A DNA stretch of 64,000 nucleotides from Geminicoccus roseus DSM 18922. GTDB taxonomy: Bacteria; Pseudomonadota; Alphaproteobacteria; Geminicoccales; Geminicoccaceae. The stretch covers positions 1,636,196-1,700,195 of the forward strand of contig NZ_KE386572.1 in NCBI RefSeq assembly GCF_000427665.1, read 5' to 3'. Position 1 is the first letter of the stretch, and each line of letters begins with the position of its first letter. Of the stretch, positions 17,970 through 28,907 are shown piece after piece. Made by a program: the position numbers and the translations under genes. Under the pieces are notes generated by a model. The model saw only the letters and a program-made list of their open reading frames with translations. It did not search any database and was not told the DNA's origin.

Positions 17970-18437
17970 TTCCCCGCCAGGCGACTGGCGGTGGATGGAC
18001 AGGATGTCTTCATGCGCGACGGATGAAGTGCTCCATGACCGGATCATGGCCCCTTGGGGCCTGGTCCTGATGGTCGTTCCCGGGCGTTGGCCCGGCGGAC
18101 GTTCTGTTTATCATCGTATGGTGTTGTGTTTGATGACTGTGTGACCGCTCGGACGGTCGGTGCAGGTGGAATAGCCTGTTCCGGTGGTTCGAGTTTGGGA
18201 CGCACGGGATGCTCAATCAAACTCCCGATCGCAAGCGATCGGGGGGTGTGGAAGAACTTGCCGGTCGTCTCTCACGACCGGTGGGGCTCTGCCGCAGCGA
18301 AGGGCACGTGATCTTGTCAGGCTCGAGGATCTGAAGCTGTTGGTTGGATCCGGTGCAAACCGGGCTCAAGCAGGCCGAAGGCCGATAGCCCAGCAAGAAG
18401 ACAACACGGGTCGGTCGCTGTTGTGGGGTGGAGAAGA
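17970..18437 (+). other. 16S-23S internal spacer after tRNA-Ile, without tRNA-Ala
   Basis: About 470 bp in which the commonly associated tRNA-Ala was looked for and not found. Instead there are perfect stem-loops: CCCGATCGC-AA-GCGATCGGG (18224-18243) and CCGGTCGT-CTCTC-ACGACCGG (18261-18281). A nested stem-loop with AGGCCGAAGGCC (18363-18390) has a near-copy after the 23S gene. Confidence 0.65.
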
Positions 18438-21193
<2,756 letters not shown>

Positions 21194-21290
21194 CTCCCCC
21201 CACACCAGCGATCGACCCGTGCAAGACACCGGACGATCCAGCATCCCAAAACGTCCCAATCACACAGTCACCGTACTTGCCGCAAGAAAA

Positions 21291-21355
21291 GCTTCCCTGG
21301 CTCAAGTAGGCCGAACGGCCGATAGACAGGGAAGCCGGCGCGCCAACGGCGCGCC
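21291..21355 (+). other. Stem-loops between 23S and 5S rRNA
   Basis: GCTTCCCTG (21291-21299) pairs perfectly with CAGGGAAGC (21327-21335) around an inner GGCC/GGCC stem. Directly after, GGCGCGCC-AAC-GGCGCGCC (21337-21355) forms a second perfect 8-bp hairpin made of two palindromes. They lie about 100 nt after 23S and 27 nt before 5S, so processing signals are a likely role. Confidence 0.6.
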
Positions 21356-21381
21356 ACCAGGCAAGATCGCGACGTCACGCC

Positions 21382-21499
21382 GACCCGGTGGTCACAGCGA
21401 GGGTGCCACACCCGATCCCATCCCGAACTCGGCCGTGAAACCCCTCAGCGCCCATGATACTGTGTCTTAAGGCACGGGAAAGTCGGTCGCCGCCGGGTC
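21382..21499 (+). rRNA. rrf: 5S ribosomal RNA
   Basis: About 118 nt, closed by GACCCGG (21382-21388) and CCGGGTC (21493-21499). The conserved CCACACCCGATCCCATCCCG and GAACTCGGCCGTGAAAC segments are present. Ends follow helix I pairing. Confidence 0.95.
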
Positions 21500-21544
21500 A
21501 GCGTGACGCCGCCAACAACACAACACCAGCGAGACTTCCCTCGA

Positions 21545-21621
<77 letters not shown>

Positions 21622-21656
21622 AATCCACAAACCACATATCACCAGCGCTGACAGAT

Positions 21657-21684
21657 GCCCCCAGCCAGCACAGGCTCCGGGGGC
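21657..21684 (+). terminator. Candidate rRNA operon terminator hairpin
   Basis: GCCCCC (21657-21662) pairs with GGGGGC (21679-21684), with an inner GCC/GGC pair, 35 nt after tRNA-fMet. No clear T-run follows, so factor-independent termination is uncertain. Confidence 0.4.
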
Positions 21685-21787
21685 CGCATTGCGTTGCACA
21701 GAAACCAACATCACGCTTGGAGCATTCTAGGTCTGCGCGAGTGCATGTTTGGCTGAAGGCTCGGTCGTCTGCGTGGAGGCGGCAGCG

Positions 21788-22801
21788 ATGGCGGCACCTT
21801 TATCCCAGGATCTGCGTCGGCGACTGGTGCAGGCGGTGGCAGGTGGCAGTTCGGCTCGCCAGGCGGCGGCCCGCTTCGCGGTGAGCCCAACGGCGGTGCA
21901 TCGGCTGATGCGGCGGGTGCGGGCGACCGGGAGCACCCAGCCGGCCAGGATCGGCGGCTACCGCAAGCCGTTGCTGGCCGGGCATGAGGACCTGCTGCGG
22001 GAACTGGTGGCCGGGCACAAGGGTATCACCCTGGCCCAGATCCAGGCCGAGTTGGTCCGCCGCGGCATCGAGGCGGGCTCCCTGACGACGATCTGGCCGA
22101 CCCTGCACAGGCTCGGGCTGTGGCACCAAAACCGACGCTGAGGGCAGCGGAGCAGGATCGACCGGACGCGGCCAGGCGCCAGCGACGCTGGCGGATCTGG
22201 CAGCGCTATCTCGATCCGGGCACGTTCGTGTTCCTGGACGAGACCAGCGCTGCCACCAACATGGTCAGCCGCTATGGCTGGTGGCCGAAAGGCAGGCGCC
22301 TGATCGATGCCGCTCCACACGGTCTTTGGCACGCCACCACCTTCCTCGCCGGGCTGCGCGCCAGCGGCATCGTCCCTCCGCTCGTCCTGGACGGGCCAAT
22401 GACCGGCAGGGCCTTCCATGCCTATGTCCAGCAGGTCCTGGTGCCAACGCTGTTCCCAGGAGACGGGGTGGTGCCTCCGCGTGCTCCTGCACGCGTCCCT
22501 TGCAGGGATCGGATGACGCGCCTGCTGGCGCTTCATGGACAATCTGGCCGCGCACAAGGTGGCAGGCATCCGAGAAGCGGTTGCCGCGGCAGGCGCCAGC
22601 CTCTTGCACCTGCCGCCCTACTCTTCCGATCTCAATCCGATCGAGCAGGCCTTCGCCAAGCTCAAGACGCTCCCGCGTCAGGCCGCCGCCCGAAGCCGTG
22701 ATGCCCTCTGGAGCACCATCGGGCAGCTGCTCGACGCCTTCAGCCCAACCGAATGCGCCAACCACCTCAGGAATGCCGGCTATGCAGGTTACCAAAACTG
22801 A
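21788..22801 (+). pseudogene. IS630-type transposase, frame-disrupted
   Basis: Three segments in two frames. 21788-22141 encodes the N-terminal helix-turn-helix (MAAPLSQDLRRRLVQAVAGG, SARQAAARFAVSPTAV). About 22126-22473, in another frame, carries the first DDE part (FVFLDETSAATNM). 22535-22801, back in the first frame, starts MDNLAAHKV and ends with the HLPPYSSDLNPIEQAFAK catalytic region. The first break falls at CCAAAACC and could be programmed frameshifting, known in this family. The second comes from 61 extra bases (22474-22534) between GDGVV and MDNLAAHK and contains an in-frame disruption. The enzyme is therefore probably inactive unless the insertion is removed or bypassed. Confidence 0.75.
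22474..22534. repeat. 61-bp hairpin-containing insertion inside the transposase
   Basis: These 61 bases separate transposase codons that are normally adjacent (GDGVV and MDNLAAHK). They begin with a 7-bp perfect hairpin CGCGTGC-TCCT-GCACGCG (22478-22495). The length is not a multiple of three, so it shifts the frame by one. It may be a small palindromic repeat; other copies were not found by eye in this window. Confidence 0.5.
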
Positions 22802-22854
22802 AATGCTCTAGCCTGGCGAACGACGCAACGTCTCCGGAAGCCACCCGCATGGCC

Positions 22855-22887
22855 TTGACCTTGCCATCGTTGGAAGCCCCACATGGT
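22855..22887 (+). promoter_or_regulatory. Candidate CueR-type promoter/operator for copA
   Basis: TTGACC (22855-22860) is followed by an imperfect dyad CTTGCCA-TCGT-TGGAAG (about 22859-22876) and then CATGGT (22882-22887) as a weak -10. The layout, a dyad inside an over-long spacer, resembles MerR/CueR promoters. Here the spacer counts to 21 bp rather than the usual 19, so this remains tentative. It begins only 46 bp after the IS630 right repeat. Confidence 0.4.
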
Positions 22888-22918
22888 GAGCCGAGCCCAT
22901 TGGTGAGGTGGACATTCC

Positions 22919-25438
22919 ATGGCCTCAATCGTTGCATCGCCAACCTCAGCCGCCCGATCGGCAGAGACCCCCGCGGCGCCGGAGCATGTCCTGAGCCTCG
23001 GCATCGACGGGATGAACTGCGCGTCCTGCGTCGGGCGGGTCGAGAAGGTGCTCCGTGCTGTCCCGGGCGTCGACCGGGTTGCTGTCAATCTCGCTACCGA
23101 ACGGGCCACGGTCGTCCATCGGGGGGAGGTCGAGCCGGCGGCGCTGGTCCAGGCAATCGATGACGCAGGCTATCGGGTCCGTGAGGCGACTACGGACCTC
23201 GTCCTTGAAGGCATGAACTGCGCGTCCTGCGTCGGGCGGGCTGAACGGGCGCTTCGCCGCGTCCCCGGGGTCATCGCCGCCGAGGTGAACCTCGCGACCG
23301 ATCGTGCCCGGGTCCGCCATCTCGCCGGTGCCGCCGGTCCCGCCGAGCTCGCAGCGGCGGTGGCGGCCGCCGGCTATCGCGGCCGGCCCCTGACCGCAGC
23401 CGGTGGCACCGACCAGTCAGCCGAGCGACACGCCAAGGACGAAGAGTCGCTGCAGCGCTCGATGCTGGCAGCGATGCTGCTGACCCTCCCTGTCGTGATC
23501 CTGGAGATGGGCGCGCACCTCATCCCCGGCCTGGAGGCCTGGATCGAGCGCAGTCTCGGGCTTTCCACCAGCTGGTACATCCAGTTCGTCCTGACCACCC
23601 TGGTCCTGTTCGGGCCCGGCCTGCGCTTCTTCAAGAAAGGCATCCCTGCGCTATGGCGCGGGGCGCCGGACATGAACTCGCTGGTGGCGCTCGGCACCAG
23701 TGCCGCCTACGGCTATTCGGTGGTGGCGACCTTCGCGCCGGCCCTGCTGCCATCCGGCACCGGCCATGTCTACTACGAGGCGGCCGCGGTGATCGTGACC
23801 CTGATCCTGCTGGGCCGGCTTCTGGAGGCCCGCGCCAAGGGGCGCACCTCGGACGCCATCCGCCGCCTGCTGGGCCTTCAGGCCCGCACCGCCAGGGTCC
23901 GCCGGGACGGCGATCTGGTCGAGCTTCCGCTGGAGCAGGTCCGGGTGGACGACATCGTCCTGGTCCGCCCGGGCGAGAAGGTGCCGGTCGACGGCCAGGT
24001 GATCGAGGGTTCCTCCTATGTGGACGAATCGATGATCACCGGCGAGCCATTGCCGGTGCCGAAGGCGTCTGGCGCCGACGTGGTCGGCGGCACGATCAAC
24101 AAGACCGGCAGCTTCTCCTTCCAAGCCACCAAGGTTGGTGCCGACACAGTGCTCGCCCAGATCGTCCGGATGGTCGAGCAGGCCCAGGGAGCCAAGCTCC
24201 CGATCCAGTCGCTGGTCGACCGCGTCACCATGTGGTTCGTGCCGGTGGTGATCGCGGCTGCCGCCGTCACCTGCCTGGCCTGGCTGCTGCTCGGTCCCGA
24301 TCCAGCACTCACCCTGGCCCTGGTCAGCGCGGTCGCCGTGCTGATCATCGCCTGCCCCTGCGCCATGGGCCTGGCGACGCCCACCTCGATCATGGTCGGT
24401 ACCGGGCGGGCCGCCGAGATTGGCGTCCTGTTCCGCCGGGGCGAGGCGCTGCAGGCGCTGCGGGGCGTCGACGTGGTGGCGCTGGACAAGACCGGCACCC
24501 TGACCAAGGGCCGCCCGGAGCTCACCGACCTCGTCACCAGCGACGGCCTGGTCGCCGACCAGGTCCTGGCCCTGGCCGCTTCGGTCGAGAGCCGCTCCGA
24601 GCATCCGGTGGCCGAGGCGATCGTGGCGGAGGCCAGGCGGCGCGGGCTGGCGCTGACGGAGCCCGAGGATTTCCAGGCCCTGCCGGGACTGGGCGTTGCC
24701 GCGCTGGTGGCGGGCCGGCGGGTCGAGATCGGCGCCGACCGCTACATGAAGAGCCTGGGCCTCGACGTGGCGGCGCTGCTGCCGCAGGCCAAGCGTCTGG
24801 CCGAGCTTGGCCGCAGCCCACTTTATGTTGCGATCGACCACCGGCTGGCCGCCGTGCTCGCGGTCGCCGACCCGATCAAGCCCACCACGCCTTCGGCCAT
24901 CGCTGCCCTGCACCGGATGGGCCTCAAAGTCGCCATGGTCACCGGCGACAACCGGGGCACCGCCGAGGCCGTCGCCCGGCAGCTCGGGATCGACCAGGTG
25001 ATCGCCGAGGTCCTGCCCGACGGCAAGCTGCGCGCCATCGCGGAACTGCGCCAGGGCGGCCGGACGGTCGCCTTTGTCGGCGACGGCATCAACGATGCCC
25101 CGGCCTTGGCAAAGGCCGATGTCGGCCTGGCGATCGGCACCGGCACCGACGTGGCGATCGAGAGCGCCGACGTGGTGCTGATGTCCGGAAACCTGCAGGG
25201 GGTGGTGAACGCCATCGCCCTGTCCAAGGCGACGATCCGCAACATCAAGCAGAACCTGTTCTGGGCGTTCGCCTATAACGTCGTGCTGATCCCGGTCGCG
25301 GCGGGCGTGCTCTACCCGCTGAACGGGACGCTCCTCTCGCCGGTGCTGGCGGCCGGCGCGATGGCGCTTTCCAGCGTGTTCGTCCTGGGCAACGCCTTGC
25401 GCCTGCGACATTTCCAGCCGCCGTCGGCCGCCGCCTGA
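22919..25438 (+). CDS. copA: Copper-exporting P1B-type ATPase
   Basis: An 839-residue heavy-metal P-type ATPase of the inner membrane that pumps Cu(I) out of the cytoplasm. Two N-terminal HMA domains each have GMNCASC (Cys ~34/37 and ~104/107). Eight membrane helices are expected. The Cu(I) site motif CPC is in [13 protein letters not shown] (~478-483), the phosphorylated Asp is in DKTGTLTKG (~523), SEHP marks the nucleotide site, and [11 protein letters not shown] is the hinge. GGTGAGGTGG lies upstream of the ATG. cueR follows on the same strand, so the pair probably forms a copper-tolerance unit induced by Cu(I)-CueR. Confidence 0.95.
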   Translation: MASIVASPTSAARSAETPAAPEHVLSLGIDGMNCASCVGRVEKVLRAVPGVDRVAVNLATERATVVHRGEVEPAALVQAIDDAGYRVREATTDLVLEGMNCASCVGRAERALRRVPGVIAAEVNLATDRARVRHLAGAAGPAELAAAVAAAGYRGRPLTAAGGTDQSAERHAKDEESLQRSMLAAMLLTLPVVILEMGAHLIPGLEAWIERSLGLSTSWYIQFVLTTLVLFGPGLRFFKKGIPALWRGAPDMNSLVALGTSAAYGYSVVATFAPALLPSGTGHVYYEAAAVIVTLILLGRLLEARAKGRTSDAIRRLLGLQARTARVRRDGDLVELPLEQVRVDDIVLVRPGEKVPVDGQVIEGSSYVDESMITGEPLPVPKASGADVVGGTINKTGSFSFQATKVGADTVLAQIVRMVEQAQGAKLPIQSLVDRVTMWFVPVVIAAAAVTCLAWLLLGPDPALTLALVSAVAVLIIACPCAMGLATPTSIMVGTGRAAEIGVLFRRGEALQALRGVDVVALDKTGTLTKGRPELTDLVTSDGLVADQVLALAASVESRSEHPVAEAIVAEARRRGLALTEPEDFQALPGLGVAALVAGRRVEIGADRYMKSLGLDVAALLPQAKRLAELGRSPLYVAIDHRLAAVLAVADPIKPTTPSAIAALHRMGLKVAMVTGDNRGTAEAVARQLGIDQVIAEVLPDGKLRAIAELRQGGRTVAFVGDGINDAPALAKADVGLAIGTGTDVAIESADVVLMSGNLQGVVNAIALSKATIRNIKQNLFWAFAYNVVLIPVAAGVLYPLNGTLLSPVLAAGAMALSSVFVLGNALRLRHFQPPSAAA

Positions 25439-25500
25439 AGCCAGCGGTCCCGGTGGGATGGGCGGACGGCGCGCGCCATGGAGAACGAGGAGCCAGACGG

Positions 25501-25977
25501 ATGATGAATATCGGGGAAGCGGCCCGGGCGTCGGGCGTGTCCGCCAAGATGATCCGCTACTATGAAAGCACCGGTCTGATCGGAAAGGCGGCGCGTTCGG
25601 AAGCCGGCTACCGCCACTACGACGCGCGGGACGTCCACACACTGCGCTTCATTCGCCGCGCCCGAGACCTGGGCTTCACCGTGGAGCAGATCGGCGGGCT
25701 GCTGGCGCTCTGGCAGGATCAGGCGCGGGCGAGCGCCGACGTGAAGAAGTTGGCACAGGCCCATATCGCGGAGCTGCAGGCCAAGATCAACGAGTTGCAG
25801 GCGATGATGGCCGCACTCGCCACCCTGGCGTCCCAGTGCGACGGTGATGATCGCCCCGACTGTCCGATCCTGCGCGACCTCGCCAGGGAGGAGGCATCGG
25901 GCGACCGGCCGGTCCCGGACTTGGCGCAGCCGGCCCGATTCGGCCCGGCCGGTGTCCGAGCCATGCCTCACCGGTGA
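25501..25977 (+). CDS. cueR: CueR-type MerR family copper regulator
   Basis: A 158-residue MerR-family activator. It has an N-terminal winged helix ([26 protein letters not shown]), a long coiled dimerisation helix (~80-108) and the CueR metal loop CDGDDRPDC, where two Cys separated by seven residues bind Cu(I). GAGGAG lies ~9 nt before ATG 25501. The ~30-residue Pro-rich tail after the metal loop is longer than usual. It begins 62 nt after copA on the same strand and probably regulates copA by DNA distortion at the promoter. Confidence 0.92.
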   Translation: MMNIGEAARASGVSAKMIRYYESTGLIGKAARSEAGYRHYDARDVHTLRFIRRARDLGFTVEQIGGLLALWQDQARASADVKKLAQAHIAELQAKINELQAMMAALATLASQCDGDDRPDCPILRDLAREEASGDRPVPDLAQPARFGPAGVRAMPHR

Positions 25978-26043
25978 GCGGCAGCGGCCCAGCCAACCCT
26001 GACGGTGTCCCTTCGAGCAGCCAGCCCCCTCTCCAGAACCGGG

Positions 26044-27201
26044 TCAGCTGTGGCCGACCGGCTCGTCCGCCTCCTGCGCCATCTCCTCGGGGATCGGCTG
26101 CCGGGTGAAGCCCTTCATGCCGTGCGCCGTCTCCACCGCATCGCGCCGGAACTCGATCGGGCTCAGGACATAAGCGGTGAGAAGCTCGGCGACCGAGCGG
26201 AGCGCATGCATGTGGATGCGCTCGTAGCCATGCGACCCATCGACCCCGAAGGTCACCAGGGCGTTGCGCACGTCGTGGCCGGCAACGATCGCGGAGGCCG
26301 CGTCGGAGCGGTAGTAGCGGAACACGTCCTTCTGGTAGCGGATGTCCTCGTCCCGGCACAGGCGCACCAGAGACTGGGTCAGGTGGTAGTCGAACGGGCC
26401 GGTCTGGTCGGCCATCGCGATGGTGACGCCGAACTCGGACGAGTTCTGGCCAGGACCGGTCGTGCCATTGTCCACCGCCACGACGGCGGCGACGTCGGCG
26501 GTCAACGCGGAGGAGGCGCCCACGCCGACTTCCTCGGCGATGGTGAAGACGAAATGGACATCGACCGGCGGTCGCTGCGGCTGGGCGAGCAGCGCCTTGA
26601 GGGCCGCCAGCATCAGGGCCACACCGGCCTTGTCGTCGAGATGGCGGGAGACGATGTAGCCGTTCTTGACGAATTCCGGCTGGGGATCGATCGCGACGAT
26701 GTCGCCGATTTCGACGCCCAGCTGGACCAGCTCGGTCCGGTTGCGGACCCCGGCGTCCAGGCGCAGTTCCACATGGGACCAGCCGACCGGCAGCGTGTCC
26801 ACCTCCTCGTTGAAGATGTGGCCGGACGCCTTAAGGGGCAGGATCGTGCCGCGCAGGTAGCCGCCCTCGGTGAATACCGTCACCCGGGCCCCCTCGGCAA
26901 AGCGGGCCGACCAGGTGCCGATCGGCACCAGCTCCAGGCGACCGTTTTCCTTCAGCTGCTTCACCTGGGCCCCGAGCGTGTCGAGATGGGAAACGATCGC
27001 GCGGGCAGGGCGGCTCTCGCGGCCGTTCAGCACCGCCCGGACCGCCCCGCGGCGGGTCAGGGTCGGGGAGAGGCCGAGGCCCTCGAGCTCCGCGCAAAGC
27101 TCGCGCACGATCGTGTCGGTGAAGCCCGTCGGGCTTGGAATGTCGAGGAGCCGGGCCAGCTGCGCTGCCAGATACTCAGTGTCGATCGCCAGTCGCGGCA
27201 T
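26044..27201 (-). CDS. NAGGN-system M42 family peptidase
   Basis: A 385-residue M42-type metallopeptidase (glutamyl aminopeptidase/endoglucanase-M fold). Metal-site segments are IVSHLDTLG (His and Asp, ~68-74), SRHLDDKAG (second Asp, ~195), the catalytic IAEEVG (Glu pair, ~229) and VAVDNGT. It matches the peptidase that accompanies genes for the osmolyte N-acetylglutaminylglutamine amide. GGAG 5 nt upstream supports ATG 27201, which overlaps the end of the synthetase gene by 26 nt. Its job is presumably trimming or turnover of the dipeptide; this is inferred from the operon. Confidence 0.88.
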   Translation of the reverse strand: MPRLAIDTEYLAAQLARLLDIPSPTGFTDTIVRELCAELEGLGLSPTLTRRGAVRAVLNGRESRPARAIVSHLDTLGAQVKQLKENGRLELVPIGTWSARFAEGARVTVFTEGGYLRGTILPLKASGHIFNEEVDTLPVGWSHVELRLDAGVRNRTELVQLGVEIGDIVAIDPQPEFVKNGYIVSRHLDDKAGVALMLAALKALLAQPQRPPVDVHFVFTIAEEVGVGASSALTADVAAVVAVDNGTTGPGQNSSEFGVTIAMADQTGPFDYHLTQSLVRLCRDEDIRYQKDVFRYYRSDAASAIVAGHDVRNALVTFGVDGSHGYERIHMHALRSVAELLTAYVLSPIEFRRDAVETAHGMKGFTRQPIPEEMAQEADEPVGHS

Positions 27202-28900
27202 CTTGGCTCCGGTCAAAGAAAGTCGCCTGCCGGACGGAAGCAGGAACCGAGTTGGGGAAAAGCAGATCGATGAGCCGCTCCGCAGTCGGCTGCGGGTGGT
27301 GATTGGCGAGCCCGGGCCGCTCATTGGCTTCGATGAAGACGTAGTCCGGCTCGGTGGGCGAGCGCACCATGAAATCTATCCCGACCACCGGGATGTCGAT
27401 CGCGCGCGCGGCGCGGATCGCGGCCTCCACCAGGCGCGGATGCACCAGGTCGGTGACGTCGTGGATGGTGCCGCCGGTGTGAAGATTGGCGGTGCGGCGC
27501 ACCTGGATCTCGGTGCCCTCCGCCGGCACGTCCTCCAGCTGGTAGCCGGCCGCCTTGACGCAGCGCAGCGTCTCCTCGTCGAGCGGGATGGTGGCCTCGC
27601 CGCCCGTCGCGGCGGCGCGGCGGCGGCTCTGGGCACGGATGATGTCGCGCAGCGAGCTCCGCCCATCCGCCACCACCCGGGCCGGGCGGCGGACGGCGGC
27701 AGCCACCAGCCTGAAGCCGATGATCACCAGGCGGAGATCCTCGCCCTCGGCGCGCCGCTCGATCAGGACCCGGTCGCAGTGCCGGCGCGCCACCTCGATC
27801 GCCGCCTCGGTCGCCTCCAGGGTTTCCAGCCCGACCGCGATGCCGCGCCCCTGCTCGCCGCGGGCCGGCTTCACGACGACGCTGCCATGCATCGACAGGA
27901 AGTCCGAGATCTTCGCCCGGTCGCCTGCCTCGATCTGCTCGGGCACCGCCACCCCGGCCGCCTCCACGATCCGGCGGGTGACCGCCTTGTCGTCGCAGAT
28001 GCTGACCGCGACGCCGGTGGTGAGCTCCGTCAGGCTTTCGCGGCAATGGATGGATCGTCCTCCCAGAGACAGCCGGAAGAAGCCGCCCTCCGCATCGGTG
28101 ACGCTGACGTCGATGCCGCGGCGGCGGGCCTCGTCCACGATGATCCGCGCATAGGGGTTGAGGTCGGCTTCCAGGGAGGGGCCGGTGAACAGCCGCTCGT
28201 TGATCGGGTTCTTGCGCTTCATCGTGAAGAACGGGACCCGGACGAAGCCCAGCTTGTCGTAGAGCGCGATCGCCTGGTCGTTGTCGTGCAGGACGGTGAG
28301 GTCGGTAAAGGCGGCGCCGCGCTGCGCCAGATGCTCGACCGCGGCTCGAACCAGTCCCTCGCCGATGCCTGGCTGCGTGGCCTGCGGATCCACGGCGAGG
28401 CACCAGAACGAGGAGCCGCGCTCCGGATCGCCGAAAGCGGTCGCATGGTCGATCGCCATGACCGTGCCCAGGACCCGGCCGTTGAACTCGTCCTCCGCCA
28501 CCAGCACGAAGATCCCGTCGGCCTCGTGCGGGCCCTCGAAGAAGTCCGGCCGGATCGGCACCATCTGCCGGGCGCCATAGATCCGGTTGACCTCGTCCAC
28601 GTCCATCGGCGCCGCCAGCTTGCGGATCCGGAACCCGGCGGTCGGACGAAGGCCCGGCCGGTGGACCGTGAGGTCCAGCCGGTAGGTGTGGGAGGGATCC
28701 AGGAACATCTCGTGCGGTGCCAGCGCCAGCACGACATGCGGATCATTGACGTAGATGGCGACGTCGCGGCGCTCTGGCGCCTCCGCCCGCATCACCTCGG
28801 CCAGACGCTCGGGATGATCGAAGGTCTGGCCAAACAGCAGGCAGCCCCAGCCGCAATCGATCGACGCTTCCTTGGTCGCCGTGAGGTCGGTGTCCTTCAT
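27176..28900 (-). CDS. ngg: N-acetylglutaminylglutamine synthetase (GNAT + ATP-grasp)
   Basis: A 574-residue two-domain enzyme. The N-terminal half (~70-275) is a GNAT acetyltransferase, with FWCLAVDPQATQPGIGEGLVRAA holding the acetyl-CoA loop and LYDKLGFVRVPFF its end. The C-terminal half (~290-560) is an ATP-grasp ligase, with VVVKPARGEQGRGIAVG and GIDFMVRSP...FIEANERPGL as nucleotide/metal sites. The family acetylates and links glutamines to make the precursor of N-acetylglutaminylglutamine amide. It starts 7 nt after the amidotransferase stop. Together with the flanking genes the assignment is strong. Confidence 0.92.
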   Translation of the reverse strand: MKDTDLTATKEASIDCGWGCLLFGQTFDHPERLAEVMRAEAPERRDVAIYVNDPHVVLALAPHEMFLDPSHTYRLDLTVHRPGLRPTAGFRIRKLAAPMDVDEVNRIYGARQMVPIRPDFFEGPHEADGIFVLVAEDEFNGRVLGTVMAIDHATAFGDPERGSSFWCLAVDPQATQPGIGEGLVRAAVEHLAQRGAAFTDLTVLHDNDQAIALYDKLGFVRVPFFTMKRKNPINERLFTGPSLEADLNPYARIIVDEARRRGIDVSVTDAEGGFFRLSLGGRSIHCRESLTELTTGVAVSICDDKAVTRRIVEAAGVAVPEQIEAGDRAKISDFLSMHGSVVVKPARGEQGRGIAVGLETLEATEAAIEVARRHCDRVLIERRAEGEDLRLVIIGFRLVAAAVRRPARVVADGRSSLRDIIRAQSRRRAAATGGEATIPLDEETLRCVKAAGYQLEDVPAEGTEIQVRRTANLHTGGTIHDVTDLVHPRLVEAAIRAARAIDIPVVGIDFMVRSPTEPDYVFIEANERPGLANHHPQPTAERLIDLLFPNSVPASVRQATFFDRSQDAATGDRH

Positions 28901-28907
28901 CGGTCGC

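Larger units (their letters stand above)
21720..22808 (+). mobile_element. IS630-family insertion sequence, degenerate
   Basis: An element of about 1.09 kb. Its imperfect terminal inverted repeats are GAGCATTCTAG at the left (21720-21730) and GAGCATTTCAG at the right (complement of 22798-22808). It holds one transposase split over frames. A TA follows the right repeat, as expected for IS630 target sites, but no TA directly precedes the left repeat, so the left edge may have decayed or be slightly misplaced. It lies between the rRNA operon and copA. Confidence 0.7.

Noticed and set aside
18150-18210. Possible tRNA remnant around GGTGGTTCGAGTTTGGGA in the spacer
   Set aside because: Only a T-loop-like string; no acceptor, D-arm or anticodon stem could be drawn.
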